Assembly (NCBI GenBank): GCA_019925095.2
Contig: CM034412.1
Span: forward strand, 4,672,001-4,736,000
Reading direction: 5' to 3'
From: Dendrolimus kikuchii
Lineage: Eukaryota; Arthropoda; Insecta; Lepidoptera; Lasiocampidae
DNA: 64,000 nucleotides
Made by a program: the position numbers and the translations under genes. Numbering within the stretch: position 1 is the first letter of the stretch; each line of letters begins with the position of its first letter. Positions 57,340 through 64,000 of this stretch are shown here, in pieces. Under the pieces are notes generated by a model, which did no database searches, was not told the DNA's origin, and saw only the letters and a program-made list of their open reading frames with translations.

Positions 57340-57702
57340 CAGGGATTCCCAAACTTTTAAGTTCGCGACGCACTTGAAGTTTAGTTCTTTGTTTCGGCGA
57401 CCTAGCTAGTTGAAATAGGGTATAATGATACTAAGTAGATAGGCACAAAAATTGAAACATCCACAATATAAAGCTAAGTTTTTATTTTTATTTACAAGAA
57501 AACATTTATTATTTAAGAAAAATAGGAAATATAATGCAACTTAGTCAATGTGACGTATTAGCTTGGTGACCTCCACACATTTTGTAACCGAGAGTGCCTA
57601 AGTTTAGTTTCCGGAGAATGGTAAACAGGAGCGCCTCACGGCGCCCCTCTTTACTCTCTACTGCACACCAGGGCACCGCAGCGCTCACTTTGGGAACCCC
57701 TG
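57340..57702. mobile_element. hAT-type MITE
   Basis: 363 bp with CAGGGATTCCCAAACTTTTA and inverted CAGGGGTTCCCAAAGTGAGC ends, the common hAT (Charlie-like) terminus. No transposase. Confidence 0.88.
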
Positions 57703-57712
57703 TTCGGGAACG

Positions 57713-58000
57713 GTGAAAGAATATAATTTCCTGCGGCCTGGCGGCCTGTCGTAAGAGGCGACTGAACAACCCACAGCCAGGTGGTAGGTTATTTGCTCGA
57801 CTGGATGGCGACCACACCTGGTCTAGAGTATGCCGCCATAACAACCTTGTGTTGTGTTCCGGCATTAGTGACCAGGTTCCAGTCTCATTTAAGAGAGCAG
57901 CAGCGCATTTGTAGCACCTTTGGTGTTGCAAATGTCCATAGGCGATGGTAACCGCTTTCAAGTGGGCCGTCTGCCTGTCTGCTGAAATCCTGCATTAAAC
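57713..58000 (+). repeat. Repeat family P, near-full form
   Basis: Head slightly altered (GGGAACGGTGAAAGAATATA) and directly after the hAT MITE. Ends AATCCTGCATTAAACAAA. Confidence 0.9.
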
Positions 58001-58519
58001 AAAAATGAAAAAAGTATTCCATTGAAGAGGAAAAGAAATTTCAGGACAGGGATGACGCTTTAGATATAATATCAGAACGAATTAGAATTAACACAAATGA
58101 TTCATCGGATGAAAGTGAGGATGAGGATGAGGACGAAATGTCTAGAGTTGAAGAAATTTATTATTAAAAATTGTATTTAATATTAATATTTGTTATTTTA
58201 ATATCGTTTAATATAATTAGTTTCATATTAAGTACTTGCTTACAAAATATATAAAAAGTATTACTTCATTTATTTATGTGCCGACCGTACACTATTACAA
58301 ACACAAAAGCTTCTTGAAGCTAGTTATTAGTTAGGTATCTACAATTTTGAATCCTGAAGGAAAAATGAATATAGTAAATATGTATTGATTAAATCAAACT
58401 ATTAAGGAAAGGTAAAAATTGCACTGCGAGAGATATTGTTAAATGCATGGTGCATTTCGAGGGGAAAATTTTTATTGAACAAAAGCCAAAAATCAATTGT
58501 TTGGTGGTGTTGCCAACAG

Positions 58520-58634
58520 TATAGTCAAGCTGGCGAAGTCCGTCAGTGGGGGAACTCCATACATCTCTTATGAAAGTTAAAAACGAGCGGTGTATGAACT
58601 TACCCCATTGACGGACTTCGCCACCTTGACTATA
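58520..58634. mobile_element. Short MITE, 32-bp terminal inverted repeats
   Basis: Arms start TATAGTCAAGCTGGCGAAGT and end at CAGTGGGG; 2 mismatches in 32. Total 115 bp. Confidence 0.92.
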
Positions 58635-58639
58635 TTATA

Positions 58640-59900
58640 TTCATTTCATTTCAAATACCCACTAGATTCAAGACAATCGCCCAGTAAAAACTTACTCCCG
58701 AGAAGCTCCTGTATTCTACATTTTTTTTATTAACCTCTCTCTAACTGTCGGGGTGGTCAAGTATTTTTACTTTTTTGGGGTTTTTATTTCTTTCTTTATT
58801 TTCAAACGGTTTTCTATACAAATTTTTTTAGTTAAGTACATGTTGGACGGTGCCTCAAATCATATTTTTCGCGCTTTTTGATTTTTATTTATTTATTAAT
58901 TATAATAAATATTTATTCAATGTCTACATTATTTACCGATCGAATAAATTATAACCCGAATGAATTCAAAAGGTATTTTAAACGACGAAAACATTGAACC
59001 CTACAAAAATAAGCACTAAATTAAACTCTCATCTTAACGTTAGCCGGTTATGTTTCGCGCTTTTTAAGTCCGCCATTTTAAGCGTTGTTCTTTTTTATTC
59101 AAAAAAACTATATGACCTTGGAAACAAGTGTTATGGTTTGTGGCTAAACGAAAAATATGTTTCAGCAGCCAATTCTTTTGTAAAAGAAAAACACTGCTTT
59201 TGACATTGTAAAATGCAATTTGCGGTGGGATTTGTCTTTAGGCTATCTTAAAATAATTTTACGTTATTGTTACAATTCTTATTATTAGTGTTCTGAACGA
59301 TAATTACGAAACATGTGGTTGATTGGTCCTGTCAAATTAGTGATGTTACTCCCAGTAACCAGTTTATGACCTCGTAAATTAACAAAAGCGACTTCCCATT
59401 GACAGAACATTAATTTAATGTTTAGGTACTCATTTATAAGGAACTGTAAGCAATTATGTTTGTGCTGATATGATATTTGTCTAATATTTCTTTTATATGA
59501 TAATATACCTAATATAATTTATATACAAAACCTATCTAAAATAAAACTAATATATATAAATTAAAACAACAAAAACTAACAAATATAATAATAATTTTAT
59601 ATTATAAATTTTTAAATGGCAGTTAAAGGATGAAAAAAAAAACAAAGCCATTGAAATTAAAATACATAGCAGATCCAACGGGGAGCGTGCCCAGAAGGCT
59701 GGCTACATTGCAACGCTGCATGGCAATACTTATATGTTGTGGAAAATATGAGCCAGCCTTCTCTGATCACGGGTAGTGTCAAAGGGTTCCTTACATGTCT
59801 TTAAAGAAACTCTTTGCGGATGGACCCCACGGGCCTAATGTTTTTAAACTGATATGTATTATTGTTTTATATTAGATAGGTTCTGTATATAAATTATATT
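58640..59900. other. Upstream region without recognised gene
   Basis: AT-rich; no repeat family assigned, no exon recognised. A 69-codon frame at 58994 has no known motifs. Confidence 0.4.
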
Positions 59901-59904
59901 ATAT

Positions 59905-60113
59905 TAATACATACATACATATATACATAACTTCACGCCAGTTCCCTTGCGGGGTAGGCACGAACAACAGAGTGCCATTTAGGCTTATTCTTACACACCT
60001 CACTTGCCTCTTTGACATTCATAACTCTTGTCATGCAAGCTCGTCTGTTCTTAAGGCTCCTGACATCACCTTCTGCTAGTACACGATCAATTTGATCATG
60101 GAAGGTGTGTCGT
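59905..60113 (-). mobile_element. RTE family A, 5'-truncated, with target duplication
   Basis: Flanked by TATTATATTAATA just before 59910 and after 60116. Tail is ATGTATATATGTATGTATG. Sense on minus. Confidence 0.9.
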
Positions 60114-60764
60114 GACCTATTATATTAATAATAGAAATAATTATCTATATAGTAGAGCACAAAATGTATACCGGTTGAAACAAGATAAATGTTTATCACT
60201 GTGGAATTCTCCGGGCAGACTATATGCATTTATATGATATATATTTAGGTAAATGATATTTTATACGTAAATATTATTTTTAATTTATTTATATTTTGTC
60301 TCCATGCTTTGTGGAACTTAACTATGGAAGATAATCATGACGAGTTGATTAAGGCTTGATTATATTTTTTTTCAATTAATAAATACTCATAACATTTCTA
60401 ACATTCGTAAATAAGAAGATCATTTCCACAAATTATAAATGAACGCTTCTAAAAATAATAAACGATAAATCAATGAGCCTTATTTTATTTAAAACAAAAT
60501 GAAGCAAGTGTGGCAGCCCATGGCCTATGGATGATTCCTTAGAAACTTTTCATATAAGTAGGTAATTATGAAGTAATAAGCAAAAAGGATATAAAACTAC
60601 AAACATCCTAAGTATTACCAAAATTGTTGTAGAAAACATTTTCTATTTTTGTAGTTTAGCTTCGTAAAGAAAATGGCACGCTTTGAAATCGGCTATAATG
60701 ACAAGGTATTTTTATGTTTTTAAGGAACTTTTTTTACTTTTGACTTTCTTTTTTTGACGTCGTA

Positions 60765-60960
60765 GAGCCACGCTGGAATCATTATCTTGATTTTAGCTCT
60801 TAGGCCCAGTTCCATCGGTGTGAAATCTCACAATAAACACAATATTGGCGTGAAACTGTTAGTTCGCATGGTGAATGAGTGATCCGATGGTCTCTATTCC
60901 ATTCCTGTCTGATTACTCTATCCCATTACACTTATGAGACCTGCATACATCTAGTCATCG
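60765..60960 (-). repeat. Interspersed repeat family T
   Basis: Inverted relative of 32835-32960 and 35865-35998: GTAGAGCCACGCTGGAATCATTATCTTGAT in part. Confidence 0.6.
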
Positions 60961-61349
60961 CAGTGGACAACGAACTATTGGCCAGTGCAAAGCGGGAGCG
61001 CACATATTAATAATTGCTCTATCTCGCTCGCACATCCTCCGTCCCGCTCACACACTGTGCTAGCTGTACGACTTGTTAATATTTGTACTTCAGGTTACCG
61101 TTTCCAAAATAAATGAGTTCAATTTAGTTCACATCAGCACTTGACAGTTAATACTGCTCTCTGCCATCTGAAGTATCAATTAACATCTACCTCTCGCTGC
61201 TACACACTCTTCCATCCCTTTCTCCCTTCCCCGTATACCGCGTCCTGAATGCTTCCCTGTTTGCCAGTTTCGTAATAGAAATATAATAATAAAGACACTA
61301 TTAATAGAGGCGTTAAAATAATAGGTGGATATAAATTAAACAAAACTTC

Positions 61350-63800
61350 AACAAATGAAAGAAATTTATTGTATACAGCTTTTTTAAATATCCTCGCATC
61401 ATACACCTGCTTAACCAGCCGTTTTATTAAGACATACAAATAACATAAGATATAATGATTTAATAGTAAAGGACATTTTACAGGAAAAAACACATTTTCT
61501 CTCATAGAAAAACCATCCTAGAGTTACAGTAAGTATACGTAAAAAAAAACAGTTTTATTTTACAATTCCACAATTTCAAATCAACATATTTTTTTAAGTC
61601 GTCATGACATTTTTTTAGAAATTAAATCTAAACTGATTCTATTAAAATTCAGTTGAAAAGCTCGGCTTCAATTTTTTTTAATTTGACTAGATTTTTTTAA
61701 AGATATAATACCTTCGTCCAATTTTTGCCAATTGTTTTATAAAAAAATCACAATAGTTTTGAGGAATTGAATGATATATAATAAATGTTATCTTTTATAA
61801 ATTATTAAGTATGATAATAATAAAAAATAATGATTCGCTTCGATTTCAACGCGAATACAATTCTTATGATGATTTCTAATTAAACAATAATAATAAAAAC
61901 TAAAGGAACAAAATAACAAAAATATAGAGGCGAATATGATATATTGAAAAAAAAATTTATTAAAACTTGTACTCCATAATTAAATAACAATAATTATATT
62001 TGATCTTATTAGCTCCTGGTATATATTATTATAATTTATAATAAAAAAACCTGAGCTTTTTTATATTATATTTATTTAACAGTGTTAATATTGGTCCATG
62101 AACGGATAATTTTGATTTTTGAGTTCTCGTTAATTGTTTTAATGTTCCAGACTAAAACCTCATCAATGTGATGTCAGCTCGTTACAGCCTCGATTAAAAA
62201 AAAATATTATTAAATTGTATTACTGTCCATAGCATCAATAAAGATAACATTATATTTAATATTAAAAATTAAATGCGTCGTGTTGTACATATTTCTTTTT
62301 ATATATAAAAAAAACGAACACCTGAGCTGTTCGAAGTGACGTATATAAACGCTCATTCAATATACTTAACCCTTCCTTGATATCTAAATGACAATAATAA
62401 TAAGACAATTATTGTTAGTACAATAATTTTAAACGTTTCGTTTAAATTAATCATCTAGAAAATACATATATAATATAGTAAAGTGGAAAACAATTGATGA
62501 CAATAAAGGTGAATCTTACATTACACGCATACTGTACGCTTTCCATTTAAGAACACAGGGCACACTGTGCTGGAACCAAAACACTGAATAATGGAACATT
62601 TCCTTTTAAATAAGCACAAGTATATACTGTGTCAGTTAATAGAAATCGCCTATGAATAAAGTTACGTACAACCACACTAACAAACAACTTGTGTTCACAG
62701 TAAAATGCTTAGAAAATAAGATCTGGCAATGTCTTTTCAAAGTTCCCGCCAAGAAGTTCGATCAAATTTTATTACATCATAAAAATAATATCCTTTGTTT
62801 ACGGCTTGGCAGCTAGGCCTTTGGGACAGTTTTAAAACTTTTGAACCGTTACGATATCAACTGAAACAGTAAAACGATATGTTGAATTTGAAGTTGTTAT
62901 GTCGTCGTCAGTATATTATTATTTTTTTACAAAGTTTTGGCAATTATTTTAATGTTAAAATAATCAGTAGTAGTATTTTTGTTCTTCATTATTTGAAGAA
63001 CAGGCAATAATCCTAGACCACACAGCCTCGTCATTTGTGTGCGATAATGTTAAAATAATATTAAAGACAGAATTGAAATAAATTAGGTATGTAGAGTTAT
63101 AACTTAGGTTCAAATAATAATAAAAACCCATGCAATTTCTCCATAGATAGAAATTACTCTGTCTGTCTGTTCCTGATCTGTCATATGTTTCTTTCTTTTT
63201 CGACTAAATATTTTAGTCTGCTATTGTTAATTTTAAAAGAAGGAAACGCGTATTTTTAACATACGATTGTATTCTGATTAGGAAATAATTTAACCGAATA
63301 AATAAATGGCGGGAACATTTTTTATTATTTAAAATGCAACATCCCTTCATTGTCTTTTGTTCCTGGTTCTAGGACCGAAGACTAACCTAAACCCTTAATA
63401 AAATTTATATTTACGAAAGAAAAATAACAAAAATTAAAGAACCACTACATGCTAACTATTATCGAAATTACACTACAATAATTAACTAAAAAAATCTTAA
63501 AACTGTATGGAAAATTATTAAACAATATACTATACATAAAATGATTTACTAAAACAAATACAGTAATCGCTATAATTCTCTCAGACATAGAAAATATGTT
63601 TGTTTTAATCTTTGACAAAATTTAAATAATCAACAAATTTTTTCCCTGTTTTAAGGCATCATAGCCAAATGAGAAAAGTAGAGGACATATTTTATTGCCA
63701 GTAACCTTTAATTTAAAAAAAAATAACGTATATGTATTTAGTGTTTTTGTAACCTTTTGCTGGAATATCAAGATCCTTGTATTCATTTATTTCCAATAGA
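61350..63800. other. Long low-complexity AT-rich stretch, no gene recognised
   Basis: About 2.4 kb, with none of the repeat families found elsewhere and only very short open frames. On the minus strand an AATAAA lies at about 61360. Could be a long 3' UTR of a minus-strand gene located to the right; this is only a guess. Confidence 0.3.
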
Positions 63801-64000
63801 GTGAAGCTGCAACGCTGCGGTGCGACTATTCATCGTGAGAACGATGTCAAATCGCAACCCGATACGATGTCGAAACGCAAAAATCTCATTGCATACGACA
63901 TAGTACGTTCAGAGCCCCAACCCTGAACTAATGGCCAGCGTTTACTCGTCTGTAACTCAAAATGGCAATTGAATCGAATTGAAATCGTCAGCTTTGACGG

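Noticed and set aside
60660..60715. Plus-strand mini-exon (AAAATGGCACGCTTTGAAAT with a donor-like GTATTT)
   Set aside because: Too short, with no homology and no partner exons in the same frame nearby.

Overview
The window is animal nuclear DNA, most likely from a moth or butterfly (Lepidoptera). It is AT-rich, the coding exons are short and widely spaced, and almost all the rest is transposon debris of types I associate with Lepidoptera: RTE-type elements with ATGT-repeat tails, short poly(A)-ended elements, Helitron-like decayed repeats, MITEs and solo LTRs. No bacterial operons, rRNA, functional tRNA or CRISPR arrays are visible.

One real gene was found. It lies on the minus strand from a start codon at 47579 down to at least 738 and continues past the left edge. 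I assembled 18 coding exons by finding GT/AG boundaries and checking that reading phase is kept across every junction. Together they give 2463 nt, or 821 codons with no stop. The product is the insect ortholog of attractin (Drosophila distracted): signal peptide or anchor, EGF, CUB, EGF-like modules, a kelch propeller, then a run of cysteine-rich PSI/plexin-type repeats. The laminin-EGF, transmembrane and cytoplasmic parts known from the family must lie beyond position 1. The exons connect without a C-type lectin domain at the place where vertebrate attractin has one.

Layout in gene order: exon 1 (47347-47579), a 12.2 kb first intron, CUB and EGF exons (35099-27093), kelch exons (27.3-11.4 kb), and PSI-repeat exons (11.5-0.74 kb). 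Introns hold at least 20 copies of one poly(A)-tailed repeat of about 310 bp, about a dozen 5'-truncated copies of an RTE-type retrotransposon (several with 12-15 bp target duplications), other reverse-transcriptase fragments, three solo LTRs, several hairpin MITEs, a tRNA-derived SINE and a 9-bp minisatellite. Several insertions sit within a few nucleotides of attractin splice sites.

From 47.6 to 64 kb, upstream of the attractin start codon, I see no convincing gene. It is AT-rich sequence with scattered MITEs and retroelement fragments, ending in about 3.8 kb of mostly unassigned DNA.
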